This document shows positions 53,884 to 61,310 of a DNA stretch of 64,000 nt, piece after piece; position 1 is the stretch's first letter; every line of letters starts with the position of its first letter. The stretch is from Pleomorphomonas carboxyditropha (GTDB lineage Bacteria > Pseudomonadota > Alphaproteobacteria > Rhizobiales > Pleomorphomonadaceae), in NCBI RefSeq assembly GCF_002770725.1, contig NZ_NQVN01000004.1:213904-277903 (forward strand). The letters are read 5' to 3'. A program made the translations under genes and the position numbers. Under the pieces are notes generated by a model. It saw only the letters and a program-made list of their open reading frames with translations, searched no databases and was not told the origin of the DNA.

Positions 53884-53927
53884 CCCGGCGCGCTGCCGAA
53901 TGTTGCGATATTCGACAGCGCGCCGGG
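53884..53927. promoter_or_regulatory. Large hairpin upstream of xis-int
   Basis: 12-bp perfect arms CCCGGCGCGCTG/CAGCGCGCCGGG (53884-53895 and 53916-53927) with a further CGAAT/ATTCG pairing inside. No T-tract on either strand. It begins 20 bp before the excisionase start and ends 54 bp after the preceding gene, so it could attenuate or stabilise the xis-int message or bind a recombination protein. Confidence 0.55.
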
Positions 53928-53980
53928 TACGGTGAAGGCCTCCAAAAGCGCCCATAGCGGGCAGTCTCGTCCCGTTGAGA

Positions 53981-54211
53981 TCAGGACGAAGTCAGAGAAG
54001 ACGAAATCTTGTCCGCCAGAATTTCAAGGTCCAGAAGGTGCATAGAACAAGCAATGAAGTCGCCATCATGCTGTTGGTCTTCGGCGAACTTCTCGAAGGC
54101 AAGGCGAGCGAGAGCTAAGCCGCGCTGTAGACGCGCAACCTCATCAATTGCAAAGAACGTATCTTTCTCTGATGCGGTATCAATAGAAATCGTACCAACT
54201 ACCTTGGGCAT
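53981..54211 (-). CDS. Hypothetical element protein, 76 aa
   Basis: 76 residues, acidic-basic balanced and helical (FAIDEVARLQRGLALARLAFEKFAEDQQHD), no recognised family. AGGAGA lies upstream of the ATG. It begins 12 bp after the stop of the Arc-like gene at 54224 and precedes xis-int, so it belongs to the leftward control operon. Confidence 0.65.
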   Translation of the reverse strand: MPKVVGTISIDTASEKDTFFAIDEVARLQRGLALARLAFEKFAEDQQHDGDFIACSMHLLDLEILADKISSSLTSS

Positions 54212-54223
54212 TGGAGGGTCTCC

Positions 54224-54397
54224 TCAATCTGTATGAGATTTGGCGGATTCATCGGCCGGATATAGCCGCTCAAGCTGCATGATGAGCTCGGCATTCATGC
54301 TGCGGTGGTTCGTAGCTGCCGCGATCTTGATCCGATCACGCAGGCCGTCAGGCAGGCGGAGAGCAAGTTGTTCGGTGTTTCTGAGTTGTTGCGTCAT
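54224..54397 (-). CDS. Arc-family ribbon-helix-helix repressor (leftward)
   Basis: 57-residue protein. LRNTEQLALRLPDGLRDRIK is the beta-strand plus helix A, and AAATNHRSMNAELIMQLERL is helix B, the classical Arc/MetJ ribbon-helix-helix pattern with the N-H-R-S-M-N-A-E turn. It starts the leftward operon and is divergent from a second Arc-like gene at 54484; the 86-bp gap holds several inverted repeats. Likely a switch regulator of the element. Confidence 0.85.
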   Translation of the reverse strand: MTQQLRNTEQLALRLPDGLRDRIKIAAATNHRSMNAELIMQLERLYPADESAKSHTD

Positions 54398-54411
54398 CTG
54401 GGAAGGCCCAT

Positions 54412-54480
54412 CACCGTGATGTTATGTGCTATGTATCACGGTGCTTCATTGCACGCAATAGCATCGTGCTATATATCGAG
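54412..54480. promoter_or_regulatory. Repeat-rich divergent control region
   Basis: Contains CACCGTGAT/ATCACGGTG (54412-54420 and 54435-54443), ATAGCA/TGCTAT around TCG (54458-54472), and near-identical direct copies TGTGCTATGTAT (54425-54436) and CGTGCTATATAT (54465-54476). It separates two divergent ribbon-helix-helix genes and should contain both promoters and their operators. Confidence 0.75.
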
Positions 54481-54483
54481 CAC

Positions 54484-54717
54484 ATGGCACGCGATGACCT
54501 CCAAGTGAACGTTCGAATTCCCGCCGACCTCAAAGCCGCGCTCGAGGCCAAGGCGAATTCAAACTATCGGTCGCTGACAGGCGAAATCGTCGCCCGCCTG
54601 TGGCGTACTCTAGAAGAAGACGATTTGCTCAATGCCGTGGCCGGCGACGTGGAAGACCTCAAGGAACGGGTGAAAAACCTCGAGGACGAGCGCCGGATTG
54701 CGTACGATGGCGACTAA
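54484..54717 (+). CDS. Arc-family ribbon-helix-helix regulator (rightward)
   Basis: 77 residues. DLQVNVRIPADLKAALEAKANSNYRSLTGEIVARLWRTLEEDD is an Arc-type domain; the C-terminus (VAGDVEDLKERVKNLEDERR) forms a short coiled coil, probably for oligomerisation. It is divergent from the 57-residue Arc-like gene and overlaps the following gene by 11 bp. The start at 54484 begins the conserved domain; an upstream in-frame ATG would read through the operators. Confidence 0.85.
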   Translation: MARDDLQVNVRIPADLKAALEAKANSNYRSLTGEIVARLWRTLEEDDLLNAVAGDVEDLKERVKNLEDERRIAYDGD

Positions 54718-55072
54718 TCCGCCGGCAATCTCGGATGACACGCCTTTGAGGCTTGCGGATGCCGTCGAGATCGCATTCCCTATGGGCGGCATGACGGTTT
54801 CAGGTCTCCGGAGCGAACGCGACGCCGGCCGGCTTGTCGTGCGCAGGATCGCCGGCAAGGATTTTACCACGCTGGCGGATATCCGGAGCATGATGGATAA
54901 ATGCCGCGTCCAGCCGAAGGCCCCCGGCTCTACCTCCGAGCAAGGGAAGGCGCTACCTCGGTCTGGTACGTCCAAGACGGGAAAGAACTCACCAGCACTG
55001 GCTGCGTTGCTCACGACCATCCAGGAGCAGAAAGAGAGCTTGCGCGCCACTTCGGCGAAAAAAACACGCTAG
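54707..55072 (+). CDS. Excisionase-like early protein
   Basis: 121 residues. LADAVEIAFPMGGMTVSGLRSERDAGRLVV and DFTTLADIRSMMDKCRV resemble a family usually encoded directly upstream of, and overlapping, Rhizobiales phage integrases, and often labelled excisionase-like. A winged-helix DNA-binding fold is likely; the C-terminal third is low complexity. Overlaps the Arc-like gene stop and an integrase relic in another frame. Confidence 0.7.
   Translation: MATNPPAISDDTPLRLADAVEIAFPMGGMTVSGLRSERDAGRLVVRRIAGKDFTTLADIRSMMDKCRVQPKAPGSTSEQGKALPRSGTSKTGKNSPALAALLTTIQEQKESLRATSAKKTR
54901..55057 (+). pseudogene. Truncated integrase N-terminal relic
   Basis: Starting at the ATG at 54901 the frame reads RLYLRAREGATSVWYVQDGK, then a STGC segment and AERELARHFGEK, the typical N-terminus of Rhizobiales phage integrases that normally overlap the preceding gene exactly like this. 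Similarity ends near residue 52; the frame then runs through a terminator hairpin until 55227 without homology, so only the relic is real. Confidence 0.6.
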
Positions 55073-55092
55073 CAAGGGCAGAAACAATAAAA

Positions 55093-55114
55093 GCCGCCCC
55101 CGTGAGGGGGCGGC
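55093..55114 (-). terminator. Terminator of the leftward structural operon
   Basis: 9-bp perfect stem GCCGCCCCC/GGGGGCGGC with GTGA loop (55093-55114). On the minus strand it is followed by TTTTATTGTT. It separates the leftward capsid operon from the rightward early genes. Confidence 0.85.
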
Positions 55115-55143
55115 GGACGGCGCGGACGGCGCGTGAGAAAGAA

Positions 55144-55473
55144 CTATTTCGCAGGGCTAGCCGGCACGTTGCCGAGGCACTGATACTTGATCGTGGCGAG
55201 CCACTGATTGCAACCGTAGTTGGTTGAGACCTGACACATTCGAGACTCGCCACCGAATGGGGCGGCATCCTTGTAGCCCCAAGCCTGACAGCGCTCGCGA
55301 GCCGTAGCGACACCCTTAACCGGGTCGATCTTGACGTTCTCGATGCTGGCTTGCTCGTAGCTCAGGTCAACCGTTCCATCTGCCCGGCTGCCGCCGGTTG
55401 CCACGAGTTCCTTGTTCACGTTCACGCATCCGGCGAGTGCGAGGCACAGCGCCGCAATAGTCAGCTTTTTCAT
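55144..55473 (-). CDS. YecR-like lipoprotein carried by the element
   Basis: 109 residues. A lipobox signal (KKLTIAALCLALAGC, Cys18 region) and a pattern resembling the YecR lipoprotein family (VATGGSRADGTVDLSYEQAS, then conserved cysteines in RERCQAWGYKDA, SRMCQVS and NYGCNQW). YecR proteins are outer-membrane lipoproteins of unclear role. It is the last gene of the structural operon, a position typical for cargo or lysogenic-conversion genes. GGGGGAAATC precedes the ATG. Confidence 0.75.
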   Translation of the reverse strand: MKKLTIAALCLALAGCVNVNKELVATGGSRADGTVDLSYEQASIENVKIDPVKGVATARERCQAWGYKDAAPFGGESRMCQVSTNYGCNQWLATIKYQCLGNVPASPAK

Positions 55474-55566
55474 GATTTCCCCCGTTGCCACGTGGGGAAC
55501 TCAAGCAAATCGCGGAATGGTTGTCGAGTCAGCGTTTTGGCGACAACCAACGCCCTTCGTGCGGAC

Positions 55567-57222
55567 TCACCACCTCGGCAACGGAACAATCCAGTCCTTT
55601 ATGTCGAAGTCGGGATCGTCGAGGATGCTGCCTCCGCCCTGCCCGGCTGCGCACCGCGCAACGGCCATTGCCGAAGCAACGGCGCCGTCGATGGAGAGCC
55701 AGCGCCGGGGCTTGGTCAGGCGAACGAGATGGCCATGGGTGTTCCGTTGCGCCTCGGCATTGGCGAATGACGTGCGCAAAACCGGGTGCCCGCCATGGCG
55801 GAACCGACGTCCGAGGACGGCCGTCTCCAGTTCGGCGAGCGCCGGCATCATCGTAAGCGAGCCCTGACGCATCTCGACGGCCGGCAAGCCGTCATCGCGC
55901 AGGTTCGACATGACGTCGCGCGCCAAGGCCGGATCAAAGGCGATCTCCCGGACGTCAAAGCGGTCGCAGATGTCCCGGATTACGGCTTCCACACGGCGGG
56001 TATCGACGACGTTGCCGGGCGTGGCTTCAATCAGCCCTTCCTCAGCCCATAGGCCGTATGGCGCGCCGGAGAGTGATTGCCGCTGCGCCAGGTTGTCCCT
56101 CGGGCAGAAGAACCATGGATAGACGATGTGGCCGCCGGTGCCATCGCTCCAGGCGGCGACGATCACCGTGAGGTCGATTGACGACGACAGGTCGACACCA
56201 AGCCAGCATGGCAATCCCGCCAGCTCCTCCAGGTCGACGGGGTCGCCGGCAGACTCGTCATAGGCGACCATGTCCACAAACGGGTTATTCGCCGCCTCAG
56301 CGCGGATGCCGAGGTAAAATTGCCGGAACTCCTCGCGTTCGGCGGGTCGCTCCATCGCTTCGTGAGCGAGGACGCGAAGGCTCGGCAGATCGGGATAGCC
56401 GTACTCGAGCCCGGGCAGGACGGCGCGCCAAACGGCCTCGTCAGTCCAGTCACATTCCCGCGGCGCCTCAAAGATCACCGGCAGGAACGACGAATCCACG
56501 ATCTCGCCGAACTGGACCTTCTTCGCGTAGCTGTAGACGGGGAAATCAGCGCGGTCGTTGCCCCGGCCGGCGGTGGTGGCGACGACGAGAAGCGAGCCCG
56601 GCACCTTTGCCGCACCAAGGCGCATTGCCCTGAAGAGATCCGGCTTCTTGTGCGCCCATAGCTCATCGACGAGGACGAAGGACGGCGTGCGCGCATGGGC
56701 ACGGTCACCGTCGGAGGCGATGGCCTCGAAGTAGCTGCCGGACTTCGGATGAGTCAGGCGGTTCTTGCTGTCGATCGGGCGGGAGGCGCCGGCAAGTTGC
56801 GGCACCTCTTCTATGATCGATGCGGCTTCCTCGAACGCTACGCGCGCTTGCGCTCGGTCGGCGGCCACGACGTAGTTCTGACCTCGAGGCGTCCGCTCCG
56901 GCCCGAAGGTATGGATGAGAGCGAGCACGGCGGCGAGACTGGTCTTCCTGCTTCCCTTGCCAACCTGGAGATAGACCGTTCGCACCTGACGGTTGCCGTT
57001 CTCGTCCGTTGGGCCGTAGATGCGGCGCATCAAGCGCTCGTGCCAAGGATCGAGACGAAGGGCGCGTTGGGGAAGGCGCGATTTCGGGTGCTTCAGCAGG
57101 CCGGCGAACCGAACGGCGCGTTCGCCAAAACCGCAGGGGTCGGGAATGGGGCTGTCGTCGAAAAGCCAGCCAGGCCTAAGCACCTCAGAGACCGAATTCG
57201 TCGAAGGGGTCGGCAGCAGCAT
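55567..57222 (-). CDS. Phage terminase large subunit
   Basis: 551-residue packaging motor and nuclease. ATPase part with a Walker A-like VGKGSRKTSLAA loop near residue 85, Walker B FVLVDELWAHK near 180, and coupling motif VVATTAGRG; nuclease part beginning GVDLSSSIDLT near 355, with later acidic residues in IAFDPA and the DGAVASAMA stretch. This is the HK97-like TerL family. The start at 57222 follows a strong AGGAGAGGAAGG; it overlaps the small terminase gene by 38 bp. Confidence 0.93.
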   Translation of the reverse strand: MLLPTPSTNSVSEVLRPGWLFDDSPIPDPCGFGERAVRFAGLLKHPKSRLPQRALRLDPWHERLMRRIYGPTDENGNRQVRTVYLQVGKGSRKTSLAAVLALIHTFGPERTPRGQNYVVAADRAQARVAFEEAASIIEEVPQLAGASRPIDSKNRLTHPKSGSYFEAIASDGDRAHARTPSFVLVDELWAHKKPDLFRAMRLGAAKVPGSLLVVATTAGRGNDRADFPVYSYAKKVQFGEIVDSSFLPVIFEAPRECDWTDEAVWRAVLPGLEYGYPDLPSLRVLAHEAMERPAEREEFRQFYLGIRAEAANNPFVDMVAYDESAGDPVDLEELAGLPCWLGVDLSSSIDLTVIVAAWSDGTGGHIVYPWFFCPRDNLAQRQSLSGAPYGLWAEEGLIEATPGNVVDTRRVEAVIRDICDRFDVREIAFDPALARDVMSNLRDDGLPAVEMRQGSLTMMPALAELETAVLGRRFRHGGHPVLRTSFANAEAQRNTHGHLVRLTKPRRWLSIDGAVASAMAVARCAAGQGGGSILDDPDFDIKDWIVPLPRW

Positions 57223-57604
57223 CGGCCTTCCTCTCCTGGTCTCTGATGCCAGCGCGCGACCGGCCAAGGGCGGTAAGCCCCAACTCAGCGGCGAGGCGGG
57301 CGACGAGCTCGCCTTGGCTCTTCAGCATGTTGGCGGCCGGGTGTGGCTTGGGGTTGCCTTGGGCAGTCCGGACGATCGGGCCATCTTTGAAGATGGCGGC
57401 GCGACACTCGCGGGCGATGGCGAGGCCGCCAATATATTCGGCAACAACCGGCAGCACGGCAGGCAGGAGAAGACCGCGCCCCTGAAGGTCGGCCGTCGTC
57501 GTGCGCCAGTCGTCGAGGCAGGATTCCGGGAGATGCGAAGGCATCGGTGGGACGCGGTTTAGCCCGCCGTCGACGGCTTTGAGCGTCGGGCGGCGGCCCC
57601 TCAT
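57185..57604 (-). CDS. Phage terminase small subunit, P27-like
   Basis: 139 residues: RGRRPTLKAVDGGLNRVPPMP at the start and LVARLAAELGLTALGRSRAG near the end are the P27 family hallmarks. It recognises the pac or cos site for packaging. The ATG at 57604 overlaps the stop of the head-closure gene (ATGA). Placed downstream of the head genes rather than at the operon head, as discussed in the findings. Confidence 0.88.
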   Translation of the reverse strand: MRGRRPTLKAVDGGLNRVPPMPSHLPESCLDDWRTTTADLQGRGLLLPAVLPVVAEYIGGLAIARECRAAIFKDGPIVRTAQGNPKPHPAANMLKSQGELVARLAAELGLTALGRSRAGIRDQERKADAAADPFDEFGL

Positions 57605-57927
57605 AGAGCCACCCCCGGAGCTTTCGCCTTGATCTCGAGTCCTTCTCGCCGGCCGATCTCGCGAACGCCCCGGATGTCGAAGACCCGGCCATCGATCACC
57701 AACCGATCGGTCGTGATCAGGCCGGCGAACCATCGGCACTGGACCTTGACCAGCACGAAGGCGAGGTCGACCCCGAGCTGATATTTCTCGTCCTCGCTGT
57801 CAGGCGTCACGCGTGCCCACACGGTACGAAGATCGTTCCATGTCTCCGATGGAACACCGTATTCGTCCGGCGTGCCGGTTGTGAGGCGCTGCATGGTCAC
57901 GCGCCTGTCGAGAGTGCCGGCCTTCAT
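57601..57927 (-). CDS. Phage head-tail adaptor (head closure) protein
   Basis: 108 residues matching the SPP1 gp16/HK97 head-closure family: GTLDRRVTMQRLTTGTPDEYG at the start, WARVTPDSEDE, and the DIRGVREIGRREGLEIKAK C-terminus. It forms the connector ring under the portal and adaptor. Four-base overlaps on both sides. Confidence 0.85.
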   Translation of the reverse strand: MKAGTLDRRVTMQRLTTGTPDEYGVPSETWNDLRTVWARVTPDSEDEKYQLGVDLAFVLVKVQCRWFAGLITTDRLVIDGRVFDIRGVREIGRREGLEIKAKAPGVAL

Positions 57928-58406
57928 TTCTTCGCCGCCTTCTTCGCTGCGCGCCGCGCCAGGCGGTCGGCCTGTTTCTCGATGGCCGGGCCGATGGTAT
58001 CGGCGAAGATCTTCACCGCGCCTTCCTTGTTCTGTTCGAAGGCAGGACGCATAAAAGGCTTAGGCCGGGCGCCCGGGTGCATCCGATTGAGTTCGGGCTG
58101 GAAGTGCGGGGCGGTGCCGAACTCGACGAGATGGGCTTCCCTGTATGCAGGGTCAGAGCCGTCAGGTCCGACTTCGTAGACAGGCCTCAATGCCGAGGAC
58201 CGCTTACGGTTTCGGACAACGGTGATGATGCGGTAAAGGCGGCCGGCTTTGACACTGCCGTTCCGCTTAAGCAGATCCTTGGCGGCTTCGGCCATCGGCT
58301 CCACGGCTCGTTTGGACGCCTCGTTCAGGGGGGCACCGAGGGCGGCACGCAGGGCCTTCAGGGCAGCGCGCGTCTCGGCACCACCGGTGACACCTGACTT
58401 AGCCAT
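57924..58406 (-). CDS. HK97 gp10-like phage connector protein
   Basis: 160 residues, basic C-terminus (RLARRAAKKAAKK). VEPMAEAAKDLLKRNGSVKAGRLYRII and HLVEFGTAPHFQPELNRMHPGARPKPFMRPAFEQNK is the HK97-gp10 pattern, a neck/tail-terminator-like protein. This is the only gene in the visible part with any tail-side association. The start at 58406 fits family length; the frame opens upstream inside the preceding gene. Confidence 0.85.
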   Translation of the reverse strand: MAKSGVTGGAETRAALKALRAALGAPLNEASKRAVEPMAEAAKDLLKRNGSVKAGRLYRIITVVRNRKRSSALRPVYEVGPDGSDPAYREAHLVEFGTAPHFQPELNRMHPGARPKPFMRPAFEQNKEGAVKIFADTIGPAIEKQADRLARRAAKKAAKK

Positions 58407-59022
58407 GGGTAAGCACCCTGTAATTGATGAAGGACGATAGGGCATCCTGAGCGGTCGCCGGCACCTGGTCGACCGACACGCCTGCGGAGGCGGACTCGCG
58501 GAACGCGTACCGGTCCGCGACGATTTCAAGGATGGCGCCGCGGATCGGCTCGGGCACGTCGGCGGCGGTGGCACCGTACCCTGCCGTGAAGGTGACGGTG
58601 ACCGCCTCGGGGTGGCCGGAACGGACGGCAGGCCAGGACGTGCCCGGCGCGGAATGGACGGCAACGTCATCGGAGCCGATGCCGGCCACGACATAGGCGG
58701 CGACGTCGAGCGTCTGGGGAGCGCCCGCTGGGTCGAGATAGGCCACCGACGACACGGCCGACACCGGCGGCAGGGGAATGGCGATCGGACCACGGGGGAA
58801 GCGGGGGAGCTTGAGCGCCCACGTCTGCGATATAAGGCAGCGCGCCAGCATGCCGCCCGGCCCGTCGAGAAGCGCGCAGGCGGCGGCGACGTAGGACCGC
58901 ACTAGATCCGCTTCAGCGGTGGCCGGCTCGCCTTCATCATCGAGGATAAGGCGGAGATGGGCAAAGACGACGGCCTCGTCGATGGGGAGCGAGGCCGGTG
59001 CAACGGTGCGAATGAGCGTCAT
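58399..59022 (-). CDS. Phage head-tail connector (gp6-like adaptor)
   Basis: 207 residues: LPIDEAVVFAHLRLILDDEGE, LVRSYVAAACALLDGPGG, then PPVSAVSSVAYLDPAG, and GYGATAADVPEPIRGAILEIVADRY, the pattern of the gp6-like adaptor family. It binds the portal ring after DNA packaging. Overlaps the gp10-like gene by 8 bp. Confidence 0.9.
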   Translation of the reverse strand: MTLIRTVAPASLPIDEAVVFAHLRLILDDEGEPATAEADLVRSYVAAACALLDGPGGMLARCLISQTWALKLPRFPRGPIAIPLPPVSAVSSVAYLDPAGAPQTLDVAAYVVAGIGSDDVAVHSAPGTSWPAVRSGHPEAVTVTFTAGYGATAADVPEPIRGAILEIVADRYAFRESASAGVSVDQVPATAQDALSSFINYRVLTHG

Positions 59023-59528
59023 CTGGACCTCGAAAAAATGTTGGCGAATTCGGAAAAATCGCTCGCGATGGACACCGGCTCGGTCTTTCTGCCGGCGGGA
59101 AAGTTGTTGCCCACCCCCCGGTTCGGGGTTGGCGGGCGCGACGTTGGCTCAGGATGGCCGTTCGCGGTTTGGGTGGTCGACTGACACGCAAAGCCCTGGT
59201 CTCGTGCCGTGCGTCTGCTGTGGCAGGATTTGCAGAAGGATCGCAGGTTCGACCACTTCAGACGGAGGTCAGGCCGCTCGGCAACGGGCTTGATGTGGTC
59301 AACCTCGGTTGCCGCGGCCCCACACTCGACGCAACGAGGGTGAGCGGCGAGGAATTGGGAACGCACCTTACGCCATGCGGCGTCATAGCCTCGAGCCGTG
59401 GCGCTTGGGCGCTTGGCATCAACGGCGCGGCGCGCTTCCTGCTGACGTCGGCGCTGGCATGGGCATAGCTCACCGGCCGCGATGGTCAGGCCGCAGCAGG
59501 GGGCAATGCGTGGCGGACGAGTTGGCAT
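59019..59528 (-). CDS. HNH endonuclease
   Basis: 169 residues. HNH core with zinc-binding cysteine pairs: RCVECGAAATEVDHIKPVAE and then WSNLRSFCKSCHSRRTA. In many phages the HNH nuclease sits next to terminase genes and is required for DNA packaging cleavage. Here it is separated from terS-terL by three connector genes. N-terminal and C-terminal extensions are basic and low complexity. Confidence 0.88.
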   Translation of the reverse strand: MPTRPPRIAPCCGLTIAAGELCPCQRRRQQEARRAVDAKRPSATARGYDAAWRKVRSQFLAAHPRCVECGAAATEVDHIKPVAERPDLRLKWSNLRSFCKSCHSRRTARDQGFACQSTTQTANGHPEPTSRPPTPNRGVGNNFPAGRKTEPVSIASDFSEFANIFSRSR

Positions 59529-59547
59529 GGGAATCCTATGGGAAGGT

Positions 59548-59576
59548 GGCCCGGTCAGGGCGTGGGTGACCGGGCC
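59548..59576 (-). terminator. Hairpin inside the structural operon
   Basis: 10-bp perfect arms GGCCCGGTCA/TGACCGGGCC (59548-59557 and 59567-59576). It lies between the capsid-side genes and the HNH-connector-terminase genes without a T-tract, so it may attenuate or process the message. Confidence 0.5.
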
Positions 59577-59715
59577 GTGAGCGCTTCACAGCCATGGAGA
59601 GGTGCTACGCTCGGGATGTCTGCGAGATTGAACGGATCAAGTTCAGATGGCGGGCCGCATCTCGCTTCTCGTTGTCGGACGCACCCGATCACCCTCAGAA
59701 TCCCCGCCGAATGGA

Positions 59716-60102
59716 TCAGCTCACCGGGCGCTGATGGGCATGGCCCTTGATGAGCAGGGCGACGGCGACGATCGACGTGCCGCTGTTCTTGGTCACCACC
59801 AGGCGCAGGTAACGCTTGAAGCCGGCATAGCCGACCTTGACGACGCTGTCGGCGGCGAGAGACGCCGGGAAAGTGCCCTGAAGCTGGTCATCATCCACGT
59901 CGGTGAAGTCGCCGGCCGTGGTGGTGTCGCTCTCCTGGAGCTTGGCGGTATAGTTGCCGTCGCCGACGATAGCGCCGGTGGCGATGATGATGGCGGCGCT
60001 CTCGAAGCCGAGAAGGTCGAGGACGGCGCCGGTGGCCGTGGCGGTGAGCACCGCCGGAGCGAGCGCCGGAGCGGCGCCGATATTGTAGACGATATTACGC
60101 AT
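59716..60102 (-). CDS. Hypothetical phage protein next to capsid
   Basis: 128 residues, alanine/threonine rich, mostly beta (LLGFESAAIIIATGAIVG, AKLQESDTTTAGDFTDVDD, FKRYLRLVVTKN). No catalytic motif. Its position just behind the major capsid gene and its composition suggest a capsid decoration or head-fibre-like protein; I cannot assign a family. Confidence 0.75.
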   Translation of the reverse strand: MRNIVYNIGAAPALAPAVLTATATGAVLDLLGFESAAIIIATGAIVGDGNYTAKLQESDTTTAGDFTDVDDDQLQGTFPASLAADSVVKVGYAGFKRYLRLVVTKNSGTSIVAVALLIKGHAHQRPVS

Positions 60103-60115
60103 GGTCTGTGTCTCC

Positions 60116-61300
60116 TTAGCTCGCGGCCATCTTCAGCTTGCGGAATCGGGCAGCCTGCAACACGCCGCCGCCGACGCGGCGGGTGGCGTGGATGCGGGTC
60201 GTGCCCTCGGTGGCGAGCAGGTAGGGGTTGACGAGGATGCTGAGGCCGACGCGATCGACGATGCGATAGGCGGAGAAGTCGCCGTAGATGATCGGGAAGG
60301 CGTTCGCCTCGATGTCCGGCATGTCGACCATCTCGACCACCGGACGGCCCAGGATGGTCTCCGGCTGACCGGCGACATAGGCCGGCTGCCAGAGATAGTT
60401 GTTCTGCCCGTCCTTGAGCTTGCGCAGCATGGCGAGCGTGGTGCCGTTCATGGCCCAGCTACCGGCGTTGCGATAGGCGCCCGGCAGCGCATAGAGCAGC
60501 GAAATCAGCGCGTCGGCCGAAAGGTTCGTCGCATGGCCGTTGAGGGTGAAGCCGATATCGGCATCGGTCATGAACCCTTCCGGCTGGAGCGGGCCGGCAC
60601 CGTTGACGAAGGCCGTCGCCTCCGTCTTGCCGAAGTTCTCGGCGAGCGCCATCCGGACTTCCGCCTCCGCCTGTCCGGCGCTGTCGGCGAGCAACTGGTT
60701 GGAAATGTCGACGAAGGTGTTGATCTCCCGGACAGGGATTTCCGCCTGACCGAGGCTGATATTGCTCTCCTCCTGCGACTGCGTCTCGCCCTTCCATTTC
60801 GCGTTCGTGCCGGAGGTGCGCTTGGGGTAGATCACGCTCGGTGCGCCGGTCGAGCGAACCGAGGCGATGGAGCGCACCGGCGACACTTCGACCAGATCCC
60901 TGATGAACTCGGTCGACATCTCCGCCGGAGCGAGATAGCCGCCCTGCGTGTCGGTCGACACGGTAAGGGCGCGGATCTCTTCCGGCGGAGCGGCATTGCC
61001 GAAGCGGAGATAGGTCCCGAAGGCCCGGCGCTCGGCGGTGGGTTCCTCCTGCTGCTGCTGACCGCCGCCGGGGCGGTTGTTGCGGGTTTCGAGCGCGGTG
61101 AGGCGATCGGTCAACGAGCGGACTTCGGTACGAAGAGCCTCGGCGCCCTGCTGCTGCTGGGTATGGAAGGTGGTCTGAGCGCTGCGCATCTCCTCGATTG
61201 CAGCGACGGCCGCGACGATGGGGTCACCACCTTCGCCGCCGGCACCCTCGCGGGTCTCGATCGGCAGCGCCGAGCGAGTTTCAAGCATCATCTTGTTCAT
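60116..61300 (-). CDS. Phage major capsid protein, HK97 fold
   Basis: 394 residues. An N-terminal helical delta region (IVAAVAAIEEMRSAQTTF, then a glutamine-rich stretch and QQQQEEPTAE) is the expected scaffold removed by the protease; the mature capsid domain follows (STDTQGGYLAPAEMSTEFIRDL, ANTFVDISNQLL region, PIIYGDFSAYRIVDRVG). The start at 61300 opens MNKMMLETRS; longer starts are non-homologous. Confidence 0.93.
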   Translation of the reverse strand: MNKMMLETRSALPIETREGAGGEGGDPIVAAVAAIEEMRSAQTTFHTQQQQGAEALRTEVRSLTDRLTALETRNNRPGGGQQQQEEPTAERRAFGTYLRFGNAAPPEEIRALTVSTDTQGGYLAPAEMSTEFIRDLVEVSPVRSIASVRSTGAPSVIYPKRTSGTNAKWKGETQSQEESNISLGQAEIPVREINTFVDISNQLLADSAGQAEAEVRMALAENFGKTEATAFVNGAGPLQPEGFMTDADIGFTLNGHATNLSADALISLLYALPGAYRNAGSWAMNGTTLAMLRKLKDGQNNYLWQPAYVAGQPETILGRPVVEMVDMPDIEANAFPIIYGDFSAYRIVDRVGLSILVNPYLLATEGTTRIHATRRVGGGVLQAARFRKLKMAAS

Positions 61301-61310
61301 GCTGTCCTCT

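Noticed and set aside
55058..55227. C-terminal part of the frame that starts with the integrase relic.
   Set aside because: It runs through a perfect terminator hairpin and into the 3' part of the opposite-strand lipoprotein gene with no integrase similarity.
59555..59692. Minus-strand frame of 45 codons with GTG start between HNH and the capsid-side protein.
   Set aside because: Weak ribosome-binding site, no recognisable features, and its end overlaps a strong hairpin; not enough to call a gene.
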